Positions 1-8,022 of a stretch of DNA of 22,104 bases are shown in pieces. The notes beneath the pieces were generated by a model. It did not search any database, was not told where the DNA came from, and saw only the letters and a program-made list of their open reading frames with translations. The stretch's first letter is position 1, and each line of letters begins with the position of its first letter. The translations under genes and the position numbers were made by a program. Source of the stretch: a virus; IMG/VR virus record IMGVR_UViG_3300042565_002418, positions 1-22,104 of that record. One strand, written 5' to 3'.

Positions 1-1856
1 CCGGCGGTAAACGAAACTTTTTTGGCGGGATCATTCTTGATGCAAAGACGGTCGATGGCATCCTCGCCAACCTCGAAACCCGCGCCAAGCGCTTCAGGGA
101 AGGGCAGGGGCCGGACAGGGTCACCGAAACGAACGCCCAGGCTTCCGCCCTCGCCGCCCTACAGGGCCGCCTAGATGAGCAGGTGAAAAAGGAGAAGGAG
201 CTGAACACCCTCGCAGGCCAGCGCGCCGCAATCTCCACCCTGGAGGCCGAGGCCGCGCTGACCCAGAAGGTTGCCGCCGGCAAGGCAACCCAGGCGGAGG
301 CGGACAAGGCGCTGAACGATTCCAGGCGGCGGGCGCTTCAGGCTGAGATTCGGGGGCTGGATGAGATCCTGGCCAAGCAAGGTGCCGCCAAACAGCGCGG
401 CGCCTCTGAAGGCAGCGACAAGAACATCCTCGCCACCCAGTCCGCCCGCGCTCAGAAGGTGCTGGAGCTGGCGAAGATCGAGCAGGAGGCTTCCCGGAAT
501 GAGGTCGAGAAGCGCCAGCGAATCCTGGAGCTGGCACAGGGCCGGCTGGAGCCATCCCGCCAAGCGATCGACCTGGAGAGCCGCGCCGCTGACCTCACCG
601 CCCGCCGGCTGCAGGATGCCCAGCGGGTCGGCGATGCCCAACTGGCGCTGGCGCAGGCGCTGCAGGGTCTCACCGCCAGCCAGTTCGCGGTCGATCAGGC
701 CCGCCAAGGGGTGGCGCTACGGACAGCAGAGGAGGAGCTGCAGCGCCTGCGGGATCGCAGGGCCGGCTCTGGTGCCATCGCCCAGCAGGAGCAGTACATC
801 GCCAACCTGAAGCAGGGCGCTGCGGATCTGGAGCGCCGGGCACTGGAGGCGGCCATCGCCGGGGCGGCGCAACGGTTCGCCCTGGAGCGGCAGGTGCTGC
901 AGCTGAAGCAGGCGCAGGCCGTGATCGAGGCCCAGAACGCGCAGCGGGCGGCCCAGGCGAACGTGCTGGAGCAGCAGCAAAAGGTCCTCGGGATTCAGGG
1001 TCAGCTCGCTGATCCATCCATCACTGGCGGCCAGCGCAAGGCCTTGGAGGATCAGCTCGCGCTGCAGCGCAGCTCCGTCACCCTCGCCGGGCAGCAGGCC
1101 GCCGCCACTGGCGGGTACCTCCAGACCCTCGGCGCCATCCAGAACCTGGAGCGCCAGACCCTGCAGGCCCAGCAGCTCACCACCGCCAACGGGTTCCGGG
1201 CGCAGGCGGCGGCGCAGGGGTGGGAGCAGTCGCTCTCAGGTGGCCTGACGAATCTGGATCAGGCGGCGCAGTCGACCACGGGTCTTGTCGATGGCGCCCG
1301 GGCGGTCTCTGCCGGTTTCGTCACCGCTGGGGGCGCAACCGTGCGGATCTACACAACCGTCCAGGGCATCACCGGTGTCACCGGCGACGCCGCCACCGCC
1401 GCCGGCACCCTCGCCGCCGGCTACGCCAACGCCAACACTCAGGCCACGACCCTGCTGGACACCCTGCGGAGGATCTCCACCACCCCCCAGGCCCGCTGGG
1501 CTGGTGGCCCGGTCGACCCCTCCACCGCCTACCGGGTCAACGAGCTGGGTCAGGAGTCGTTCCTCGGCGCTGGTGGTGCGCTGTCGCTGATCACGGCACC
1601 AGCCCGGGGCATGTGGCGACCGCCGGGGCGGGGCACCGTGCTACCGGCTGGCGTCACGGCAGGCCTACGGGCCCGGGGCGCGTTCGGCGAGATCGCCGCC
1701 GCTGGCATCCCCTCTGGCGGAGGTGCCCTCGGAAAACTGGAGCAGGCCATCGGGGGGCTCACAGTGGAGGTGGAGGCCCTGCGGCGCAAGGTCTGGAATG
1801 TGGAGGTGCGCACTCCGGGCATCGCGGGGACCCTCGGCGCCATCGGGAGGTTTTGA
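1..1856 (+). CDS. Tail tape-measure protein, C-terminal part (5' truncated)
   Basis: The reading frame is open from the left edge (first full codon at base 3), so about 617 C-terminal residues are seen and the true start lies outside the window. A GTG at 183 is only an internal codon. The first two thirds are Ala/Gln/Glu/Arg-rich with long heptad-like stretches and almost no Pro, as in the helical rod of tape-measure proteins, which set tail length and line the tail tube. Near the end is a Gly/Pro-rich segment with RWAGGPVDPSTAYRVNELGQ followed by ESFLGAGG. This 'GGPV..G..Y.VnE.G.E.f' signature is typical of tape-measure C-termini. The next gene starts three bases after the stop and is another tail gene, which fits. 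No lytic transglycosylase or peptidase motif is visible. The family call is from known phage patterns, not a search. Confidence 0.8.
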   Translation, partial: GGKRNFFGGIILDAKTVDGILANLETRAKRFREGQGPDRVTETNAQASALAALQGRLDEQVKKEKELNTLAGQRAAISTLEAEAALTQKVAAGKATQAEADKALNDSRRRALQAEIRGLDEILAKQGAAKQRGASEGSDKNILATQSARAQKVLELAKIEQEASRNEVEKRQRILELAQGRLEPSRQAIDLESRAADLTARRLQDAQRVGDAQLALAQALQGLTASQFAVDQARQGVALRTAEEELQRLRDRRAGSGAIAQQEQYIANLKQGAADLERRALEAAIAGAAQRFALERQVLQLKQAQAVIEAQNAQRAAQANVLEQQQKVLGIQGQLADPSITGGQRKALEDQLALQRSSVTLAGQQAAATGGYLQTLGAIQNLERQTLQAQQLTTANGFRAQAAAQGWEQSLSGGLTNLDQAAQSTTGLVDGARAVSAGFVTAGGATVRIYTTVQGITGVTGDAATAAGTLAAGYANANTQATTLLDTLRRISTTPQARWAGGPVDPSTAYRVNELGQESFLGAGGALSLITAPARGMWRPPGRGTVLPAGVTAGLRARGAFGEIAAAGIPSGGGALGKLEQAIGGLTVEVEALRRKVWNVEVRTPGIAGTLGAIGRF

Positions 1857-1859
1857 CCC

Positions 1860-2612
1860 ATGGGAACCCTGGCCTACGGCGGGGCTACATTCACGTTCCC
1901 CAATCTCACCGCGCCGCCGCTGGGGCTCGACACCACCGACGCCACCAAGGGTCGGGCGGCCGAGACCGTCACGTTCACCGGGCTGCTGCGGAAGGCCCAG
2001 ACCGACGCCCTGTGGAGCCTGTGCCGATCGTGGCGGGCGGCGCGGCTACCGGAGGAACCGGCGATCCGCACGGGGGTTCTGGGCGCCACCATCGCGGTCA
2101 CCGCCAGCGGGCCGGGGTTCACCTGGACCTCCCGGCCGTGCTGGATCACCGATGGCCCGTCGCAGGAAGTCGCCAGTAATCAGTACATCCGGGTGAGCCT
2201 GACCCTGGTGGACGCCGCCCAGTCACTGGCGATTCAGCAGCGGGAGATCGAAGAGGGGCTAGAGGAACAGGAGGCCCTCGGGCTTGGGACGCTGACGTTC
2301 GGTACGGCGGTGGTGAACCTGACGGCGGTGGCGGGCACTTACGGGGATCTGCCGACGCCCGAGCGCACGCCAGCCGGAAATCACGTGCTCACCGGCCCCC
2401 TGGTGGCGGATCGGGTGCGCGAGGTACAGGGCTGGGTTACGGCCGCCGGGAAGACCGCGCTCGAAACCTGGCTGGAAACCACCATCGCCAGCCAGCCAAC
2501 CACGGGGACGTGGTTCCCCACCACTTGGAGCAAGCCTGAGGCGTTCCTCCGCACGAATGCCGGCGTGCTGACGGTGGCCTATCGGGTGAACTTCACGGTG
2601 CTGCAATTCTGA
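1860..2612 (+). CDS. Phage tail protein, possibly distal-tail/minor tail component
   Basis: This is a 250-residue protein starting at an ATG preceded by a good ribosome site (GGGAGG, about 9 bases upstream). It is rich in Thr, Val and Gly with a predicted beta character, and has no membrane segment or signal peptide. A central acidic helix (EIEEGLEEQEALG) separates two halves of similar size. Each half begins with a 'GTL.(Y/F)G.A...(F/L)' strand (residues 2-12 and about 141-151), suggesting a tandem duplication of one beta-sandwich domain. It sits between the tape-measure and the hub gene, where siphophages encode the distal-tail protein, and its stop overlaps the hub start (TGATG). The specific role is inferred from position; no decisive motif was recognised. 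Confidence 0.7.
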   Translation: MGTLAYGGATFTFPNLTAPPLGLDTTDATKGRAAETVTFTGLLRKAQTDALWSLCRSWRAARLPEEPAIRTGVLGATIAVTASGPGFTWTSRPCWITDGPSQEVASNQYIRVSLTLVDAAQSLAIQQREIEEGLEEQEALGLGTLTFGTAVVNLTAVAGTYGDLPTPERTPAGNHVLTGPLVADRVREVQGWVTAAGKTALETWLETTIASQPTTGTWFPTTWSKPEAFLRTNAGVLTVAYRVNFTVLQF

Positions 2613-5440
2613 TGAACCCCGTCGACACCCGCCACTGGTCATGGTGCTCGCTGGGCCCCCTCGCGCCGACTGAGGCCGCCGTCACCCTGGTGGATGATCA
2701 CATCCAGACCCGTGGGCTGTGCATGACGAAGGGCACGGTGATCCTGCAGGGGATCCACCGACCGAAGATGGGCGACCCGGTGTCGCTGGCCTACGGGAAC
2801 GCGACCTACCTGGCACGGGTGCCGCGGCGCCTGCGAGTGCTCAGTTCGTTCGCCGATCCCCTGGCCCGGACCACCACCGTGTCAGTTGGGTGCCTGCTGG
2901 CCCTGTTTGAGAACCGCCGGCCGCCGGTGACGAATCCGCAGGAGGTGGAGGAGAATGGCAGCGTGCCGGACCTGGTGCGCAGAGTTGCCGCCACCCCGAT
3001 GTCCGCCGCCTGGGTGATCGGGAAGATCCTCACGGCCCTGGGGATCACCGCCAGCGGCGCGGTGCCGTTCAACTTCTACCGGGTCATTGATGAGTGGGAC
3101 CTGTCCGCTGGCTACGTGGAGGAGCTGGGCAGGATCTGCGATTCCGCCAAGTATTTCTGCTGGATCAATGAGGCGGAACAGCTTGAATTCATCTCCAAGG
3201 AACAGACTGATGGCGCCATCGCCCCGCTGATCACCGGCCCCGAGATTCTGAGCTTCCAGCCGGTGAACGTCGGCGACCTGCCGGGGGATGCGGTCTACGC
3301 CAGGTTCACCAGCCTCAAGCTCAAGGCCCCGGATAACGGCCTGACAGAGAACGAGATAGCCCGCCGGAACTGGGAACGGGAGGAGGTGACGGGCGGCGGT
3401 GTGCAATCAATCCACAGCTACACGAATACAGCGGGGCAGGTTGTTAGGGAATTTATCACCTATAACGATTGGAGTACGCAGGAGACAACCTACGATGGGA
3501 AGGACAGGGTACAGAGAAGAATCGAGACAACCAATACGCTCAACGGGATAAGGAGAACCATCACCACCTTTGACTATGGGACTACTTTCATTGCGCCAAA
3601 TACATCGACCAATGAAGCCACTGAGGACTACTCCAAGGTGCTGCGCGAAACCACGGAGGAGTACGGGCCGACCGGGGACGTAGCTGCAGCGTGCGGCAGG
3701 AACGGACCGCACGCGATTTTCGGGACCGGCACCATGCTGATCTCAAAGCGCGTTACGACCTACGATAAGGAACCGATCAGCGGGATTACCCTGACGAAAA
3801 CGGTTCAATCTGTACTTTATATCAATACACCCTTTGGCTCTGATGCCATATCCAAGCTCAGGGAGGAGGGAGAACCTGTCGATGACCTGATTGGCTACGC
3901 GTCGCGGCTGGTGCCTTACGGCAGTAGCCAGCGGATCAGGACGGAACGAGAGTTTGGGCTGCAGAAGCGGCCCGGCCAGCAATACCGCAATCAACTGGCG
4001 TCAGCGAAGGTTCCAACCGTCGAGCAGGTCGCCCAGATGACCTGGGCCATAGGCTCCCCCACCAGCGAAACCGCTGTCGAGATTTCGCCGCCCTACACCT
4101 CGGATGATCGGGTGGTAGCCACTGGCACCCCGCCGGTCTATTCCGTGGTGGCGGCGAACGCGCAGGAGGAGGCCCTCTCCTACGCCAGGGTCGAGAACCA
4201 CCTCCGTCTCGGGAGCCGCAACGGGGCGGGCCTGCAGCTCAGCCCGCTCGACATGCCGGCGCGGCCATTCTCGCCGTTCTACATCCGCCTCAACGGCTGC
4301 ACGGCGGCCTACCGCACCAACGGCACCACCTGGACCATGGGCACGGCTGGGACGGTCTGCACCACGGACGCCCTGTTCCGTGCCGCGATTGATGGCGCCG
4401 TGGCGGATGCCTGGTTCCCGCTGCCCCCAGGGCAGAGCACCCTTCCGTCCCCGGCGGCGCCGGCCAGCAACGCCAACCCGAGGCCCGCGAACGCCATGGC
4501 GATCCCCAGTGGATTCAACCCCCAGGCGCCGGACCTGGTGGCGTTGTTCGCGGCGCTGCCCACCGCCGTAGCGGCGACCCCCCGGGCCACCCTCACCCCT
4601 GGCGGCGCTCCGGTGCGGCCCTGGCGCGAGACGGTCCCGCTGCGGGGCGGGATCCGGCTGGGTGGTCAGTTCACCGTTCAGCCGTGGCTGGCGCAGACCG
4701 TCCCAATGCGTGGCGGAATCCGACTGGGCGGCCAGTTCTTCCCGGCCCGGCTGCTGCTGCAGATGACCGGCGGCACCGGGCAGAGCGGATCGATGGCGCT
4801 GACGCGGACCGCCTCGAACGTGGCGCAGATGACCCCGCCAGCACGCGGCACCGGGCAGGGGATGCCCATGGCGCTGATCTACACGCCCCTGCTCACGCAG
4901 ATCACCACCAGGGCGGCGCTGGGAGGCACGGATTTCGTGGACTGGGGCGTGGTCGGCCAGTCGGGGAACTTATTCCTTGTCCCGCTGGATGTGCCCACGA
5001 ATCAGGGAAGCTCCATCACCCTATCCGCTGCGCTTGGTGGGGGCAATACCATGACAAGGCGCACGCAAGGAGCAACATCGCCTTCTACGGCAGTTTGGAA
5101 CGGAAACTTTGCCACTGGCGATGAGCTGATCTCCCGAAACCAAAGCACAAGCACTCTTGTCACCCTTACCTTTACCCTGCCAGCCGGAATCAAAGCAGCA
5201 GGAACGCAGATACAGACCAACTCTATAGGCGCATTTGTCGCACGGGTTGAGGCATTCGTCGGCGCGACCAGTATTGGATTTTTCGATGTCAACGGGAACA
5301 GCTCCAGCAATCAGACACCACCGGCGATCTTCATCGGCGTCCGCAGTCAGAACGACATCACATCACTTCAGGTGAGCGTCCAATCGGCCACCTTCGGCAG
5401 GGGCTATTACGCCATCAACCGGCTGGAGCTGGGAACCTGA
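2612..5440 (+). CDS. Tail hub/tip protein with C-terminal beta-sandwich
   Basis: This 942-residue protein starts one base inside the stop of the preceding gene. Residues 1-240 resemble the baseplate-hub/tail-tip fold, with a beta-rich start, an inserted helical piece and the 'aelL..Ic....y.w.......l' feel of phage hub proteins. Residues about 270-420 are Thr/Glu/Tyr-rich and encoded by AT-richer DNA (about 3420-3860). Around residues 670-710 a 21-residue unit containing PLRGGIRLGGQF or PMRGGIRLGGQF is repeated in tandem. It is followed by two looser 'GTGQ.G.(S/P)MAL' units. Residues about 790-942 form a separate beta-rich domain ending FIGVRSQNDITSLQVSV...YYAINRLELGT, which resembles beta-sandwich domains of cyanobacterial PEP-CTERM-type surface proteins. 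The likely role is tail-tip structure and host contact. The hub assignment is by position and general pattern. Confidence 0.7.
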   Translation: MNPVDTRHWSWCSLGPLAPTEAAVTLVDDHIQTRGLCMTKGTVILQGIHRPKMGDPVSLAYGNATYLARVPRRLRVLSSFADPLARTTTVSVGCLLALFENRRPPVTNPQEVEENGSVPDLVRRVAATPMSAAWVIGKILTALGITASGAVPFNFYRVIDEWDLSAGYVEELGRICDSAKYFCWINEAEQLEFISKEQTDGAIAPLITGPEILSFQPVNVGDLPGDAVYARFTSLKLKAPDNGLTENEIARRNWEREEVTGGGVQSIHSYTNTAGQVVREFITYNDWSTQETTYDGKDRVQRRIETTNTLNGIRRTITTFDYGTTFIAPNTSTNEATEDYSKVLRETTEEYGPTGDVAAACGRNGPHAIFGTGTMLISKRVTTYDKEPISGITLTKTVQSVLYINTPFGSDAISKLREEGEPVDDLIGYASRLVPYGSSQRIRTEREFGLQKRPGQQYRNQLASAKVPTVEQVAQMTWAIGSPTSETAVEISPPYTSDDRVVATGTPPVYSVVAANAQEEALSYARVENHLRLGSRNGAGLQLSPLDMPARPFSPFYIRLNGCTAAYRTNGTTWTMGTAGTVCTTDALFRAAIDGAVADAWFPLPPGQSTLPSPAAPASNANPRPANAMAIPSGFNPQAPDLVALFAALPTAVAATPRATLTPGGAPVRPWRETVPLRGGIRLGGQFTVQPWLAQTVPMRGGIRLGGQFFPARLLLQMTGGTGQSGSMALTRTASNVAQMTPPARGTGQGMPMALIYTPLLTQITTRAALGGTDFVDWGVVGQSGNLFLVPLDVPTNQGSSITLSAALGGGNTMTRRTQGATSPSTAVWNGNFATGDELISRNQSTSTLVTLTFTLPAGIKAAGTQIQTNSIGAFVARVEAFVGATSIGFFDVNGNSSSNQTPPAIFIGVRSQNDITSLQVSVQSATFGRGYYAINRLELGT
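4619..4744 (+). repeat. Tandem 63-bp coding repeat in the tail hub gene
   Basis: Two adjacent copies encode PW.(E/Q)TVP(L/M)RGGIRLGGQF. The copies differ mainly at third codon positions, so the protein repeat is better kept than the DNA repeat. This points to an old in-frame duplication under protein-level selection. Confidence 0.7.
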
Positions 5441-5457
5441 CCCGGAAAACTGGGGGT
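5441..5457 (+). promoter_or_regulatory. Intergenic element, copy 1 (CCCGGAAA.CTG.GGGG)
   Basis: A 17-base motif lies directly after the hub stop codon and ahead of the next gene. It matches 14 of 17 positions of a second copy at 7976-7992, which also follows a stop codon and precedes a structural gene. It could be a phage promoter, processing site or RNA element; no function is established. Confidence 0.35.
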
Positions 5458-5474
5458 GAGCCCGCCGCCAGTCC

Positions 5475-6167
5475 GTGCCAACAGTCAACAGCGAACCGGT
5501 CACGTTCCACGATTACTACCCCGCCGCGAACGGCCGAGGTGTCCACGCGCTCGATACCCAGACGGTCCGGGCTGTACTCACCTCCACGGTGCCGGTGATC
5601 CAGAGCGATACCGTGCTGACCAACCTGACGCAGGTGGCGAACGGCAACGGCTACACCACCGATGGGGTTACCTGCACGATCACGCCCCCGACCCATGCCG
5701 GCGGGATCTGGCGGCTGGTGCCCACGGCGATCCCGCAATGGACGGCGAGCGGTGCGGGGTTCTCGTTCCGCTCGCTGGTGCTGGTGAACTGGAGCGCGAC
5801 GAACAAGAACCTCATCCTGGCGGTGTTCCAGTCAACCCAGGGGTTCCTGACCGTCACGAACGTGGCCCAGAGTGGAACTACCGCCACGATCACAGCAGCC
5901 GGCCACGGGTGGGCCAATGGCGATACGGTGGTGCTTGATGCCATCCCGTTCTCGCGGCTCAATGGAAGCTTCGCCATCTCTGGGGTGACCACGAACACGT
6001 TCGACATCACGGCGCCGGTGAGCGCCACCATCACCAGCCAGGCGGTCGCATCGGGCCGAGTGATCCGCCCAGCGCTTGTCACCCTGGCGGCGAATGAGAC
6101 GTACCAGGCCGCGGCTGATCCTGTCGCCGGTGCCTTGGCCGTCGGACCCCGTGGGGTGACGCTGTGA
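5475..6167 (+). CDS. Phage tail protein with FCCH-like HG..GD domain
   Basis: This 230-residue protein uses a GTG start, because no ATG is nearby and the frame closes upstream. The ribosome site is weak (GGGGGTGAG, about 15 bases away). Residues 1-120 are beta-rich and unrecognised. Residues about 122-190 carry the pattern HGWANGD...NGSF...NTFDI. This matches the 'HG...GD.V......NG.f.V......F.v' module common in phage tail fibres and tail-tip proteins (an FCCH-like fold). The flanking sequence reads smoothly across this block (…LAVFQSTQ | …VIRPALVTL), so the domain may be an insertion into an older protein. Its last four bases overlap the next gene (GTGA). A tail role is supported by context and the domain; the exact role is unknown. 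Confidence 0.65.
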   Translation: MPTVNSEPVTFHDYYPAANGRGVHALDTQTVRAVLTSTVPVIQSDTVLTNLTQVANGNGYTTDGVTCTITPPTHAGGIWRLVPTAIPQWTASGAGFSFRSLVLVNWSATNKNLILAVFQSTQGFLTVTNVAQSGTTATITAAGHGWANGDTVVLDAIPFSRLNGSFAISGVTTNTFDITAPVSATITSQAVASGRVIRPALVTLAANETYQAAADPVAGALAVGPRGVTL

Positions 6168-6610
6168 ACACGTTTCAGGTCAGCCAAGGGGCCCTGGCTC
6201 GGGGCTACGCGGCCACCTATCAGGGGCGGGTGGCGCGGGCGTGCCTGGCGATCAACCCGGGCAGCCTCACCGTCGACAGCACCACCGCCGACTGGGACGC
6301 GGCAGAGATCACCGGCCAGGCCGGCTACGGCTACAGCCGCGTGATCTGGACACTCCCCGCAGGCGCGTACTCGGGTGGCGATGGGTTCTTCAAGGGCCAG
6401 GTGCAGAATGTGACATTTCAGGCGAACGGCAGCCCGCAGGGGTTGCAATACAATTCACTGTATCTTGTGACCGGTACGGTTTCCGGTGGGGTTACCACTT
6501 GGGCAACGTACATCGAGCAGCTCTACACATTCTCCCCAACCGTTGCGCTGGCATCGGGCGAGCCGCAGACATACCCCACCTATCTGCTGGTGGATGAGTT
6601 CACTGTCTGA
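6164..6610 (+). CDS. Hypothetical virion-associated protein
   Basis: This 148-residue protein starts at a GTG overlapping the previous stop by four bases and ends one base into the next gene. That makes it part of a translationally coupled trio. It is Tyr/Gly/Thr-rich with many short alternating hydrophobic stretches, consistent with an all-beta structural protein, and has no signal peptide or membrane helix. The family was not recognised. Its place between a tail protein and the mosaic 400-residue protein suggests a tail-tip or fibre component, by inference only. Confidence 0.65.
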   Translation: MNTFQVSQGALARGYAATYQGRVARACLAINPGSLTVDSTTADWDAAEITGQAGYGYSRVIWTLPAGAYSGGDGFFKGQVQNVTFQANGSPQGLQYNSLYLVTGTVSGGVTTWATYIEQLYTFSPTVALASGEPQTYPTYLLVDEFTV

Positions 6611-7812
6611 TGACCACCAGGATCAGCGTCACCGAACCGTCCCGCCTACTGGAGGCATCCAGGGCGCTGCAGGCTGAGAATCAGCGGCGGCTGCAGGATC
6701 GGACAGAGGACGGCTGGATGCAGCGGGATGCCACCAGGCTGGTGAAGCGCGGGCGGGGCTTCGCGGATTCACTGATCAGCAGAGCGGCGGGGCAGCGGGA
6801 CCCATGGCGGGGGGCGGTGCCGGAGTTCGAGAGGCCTGAGTTCTACCCGGTGCAGGTGCGGGGGAAGCGGTTTCAGGTGGCGGGGGCGTATTGGCGGATC
6901 AGTGGCGGATCCGTGATCGTTACGACAGCCGATGGCCTGGCGTCGGAGTCGTTTGGCGCCGGCATTATTTCTGCCCCTAAATTTACAGCGGCATTTCCAG
7001 GTGGCAGTTACCGCATTGTGCTCTTGTTCTCACAAGAATTTGATTCATTTTACAAAGCCGCGGTTGTAACGCGCGATAAAATTAAAATTGTTAATTGGCC
7101 AAATACTCTTAAAAATCTTGCGCAACAAAAAGGCATCGGCTCCTCAGGGGTGGTTGGCAACTTTCGCTTGCTGCGCTCTTACGGTTTCGGGCGCCTTGTA
7201 AACCGACAGGTGCAAGATAATGCCTATGGATACACGCCGGTCATGTTTTCGTATTTTAAGAATTACGATGACGAGTTTCTCTACGGAGACCTTGCTACCA
7301 ATAACTCGAAAGCGCTAAGCTATAAGTACATTCGCGAAAAATACTTTCCAGCCGACGCGCCTCAGTACATGCTGACCGCCGGCTATCAGCAGCCAGGCGT
7401 AACAGAGGATACAACAGAAAATATCTATTACTTCCGATCAACGCCCGTCCTGAATGCTCCCGCCTTTAATATGTCTGCTTTTCAGGCCGGGACGGAGCAG
7501 GGACTCAAGCTTAAAAAAAATTTAGGGCTAACGGCGGTGCTTCCAGTGCAAACAAATAATGCTATCTATAATTTTTTCTTTCTCGGCCCGGAAAACAACG
7601 AAAATTACTTCTTTTATGACAACGCCGCGTGGGTCTTAGCTGCTGGAATAAACGACCCCGTCCCCGTCGCCGCCTGGGACTGGGACCGCCCCCTAGCCTG
7701 CCTGATTGAGCTGCAGCGGCTGGGCTTCACCGCCAGCGACCTCATGCTCACCCCCGAGGAAACCGCCGCGCTGGCCGCCGCCGACCCTGCCGTGGTGGGG
7801 TTCAAGTTCTGA
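6610..7812 (+). CDS. Mosaic protein, candidate tail fibre/receptor-binding component
   Basis: This 400-residue protein starts at an ATG one base into the preceding stop. Residues 1-110 are Arg/Gln/Glu-rich and encoded by GC-rich DNA. Residues about 115-340 are Tyr/Phe/Asn/Lys-rich and encoded by strikingly AT-rich DNA (about 6961-7640) with A/T-ending codons. Residues about 345-400 return to GC-rich coding, with an Ala/Leu helical end (ELQRLGFTASDLMLTPEETA). The frame stays open throughout, so this looks like replacement of a central domain rather than a disruption. No known domain was recognised. Position in the tail region and a variable centre fit an adhesion protein, but this is inference. 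Confidence 0.65.
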   Translation: MTTRISVTEPSRLLEASRALQAENQRRLQDRTEDGWMQRDATRLVKRGRGFADSLISRAAGQRDPWRGAVPEFERPEFYPVQVRGKRFQVAGAYWRISGGSVIVTTADGLASESFGAGIISAPKFTAAFPGGSYRIVLLFSQEFDSFYKAAVVTRDKIKIVNWPNTLKNLAQQKGIGSSGVVGNFRLLRSYGFGRLVNRQVQDNAYGYTPVMFSYFKNYDDEFLYGDLATNNSKALSYKYIREKYFPADAPQYMLTAGYQQPGVTEDTTENIYYFRSTPVLNAPAFNMSAFQAGTEQGLKLKKNLGLTAVLPVQTNNAIYNFFFLGPENNENYFFYDNAAWVLAAGINDPVPVAAWDWDRPLACLIELQRLGFTASDLMLTPEETAALAAADPAVVGFKF

Positions 7813-7973
7813 TGCCCGCCGATCGCCCCGACCAACCGATCATCGCCTCCGCGCAGCCCACCGCCACGGAGGTGGCGCTCCTGCTGCAGTACCGCAACCG
7901 CGAGCGACTGCTCGACCGCCTGGCACGGGAGCGCAGCGTCACCGAGGCGATCAGAAGGGCTGGGGTGGAGTGA
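7812..7973 (+). CDS. Small Arg-rich hypothetical protein (53 aa)
   Basis: The ATG overlaps the previous TGA by one base. The protein begins MPADRPDQPIIASAQPTATE and continues with a basic amphipathic helix (LLQYRNRERLLDRLARERSV). Codon use has strong GC3 bias like its neighbours, which supports real coding despite the length. It sits just before the scaffold gene. No function recognised. Confidence 0.6.
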   Translation: MPADRPDQPIIASAQPTATEVALLLQYRNRERLLDRLARERSVTEAIRRAGVE

Positions 7974-7975
7974 GG

Positions 7976-7992
7976 CCCGGAAAGCTGAGGGG
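7976..7992 (+). promoter_or_regulatory. Intergenic element, copy 2 (CCCGGAAA.CTG.GGGG)
   Basis: This is the partner of the element at 5441-5457, starting three bases after the stop of the 53-residue gene and ahead of the scaffold gene. It is followed by CGGCGTGATGCCA (7999-8011), which recurs exactly upstream of the major capsid gene. Function unknown. Confidence 0.35.
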
Positions 7993-7998
7993 AATCTG

Positions 7999-8011
7999 CG
8001 GCGTGATGCCA
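7999..8011 (+). repeat. CGGCGTGATGCCA motif, copy 1
   Basis: An exact 13-base match to 8870-8882. This copy lies 12 bases upstream of the scaffold start. The sequence is partly self-complementary (GGCGTGATGCC), so it could form a short hairpin or a dyad binding site. Confidence 0.5.
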
Positions 8012-8022
8012 AAGGAACCCAC

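Noticed and set aside
1220-2179. 319-residue plus-strand frame across the tape-measure/tail gene boundary
   Set aside because: Frame-shifted shadow with His/Arg/Gly-rich low-complexity sequence, crossing a clear stop/start junction.
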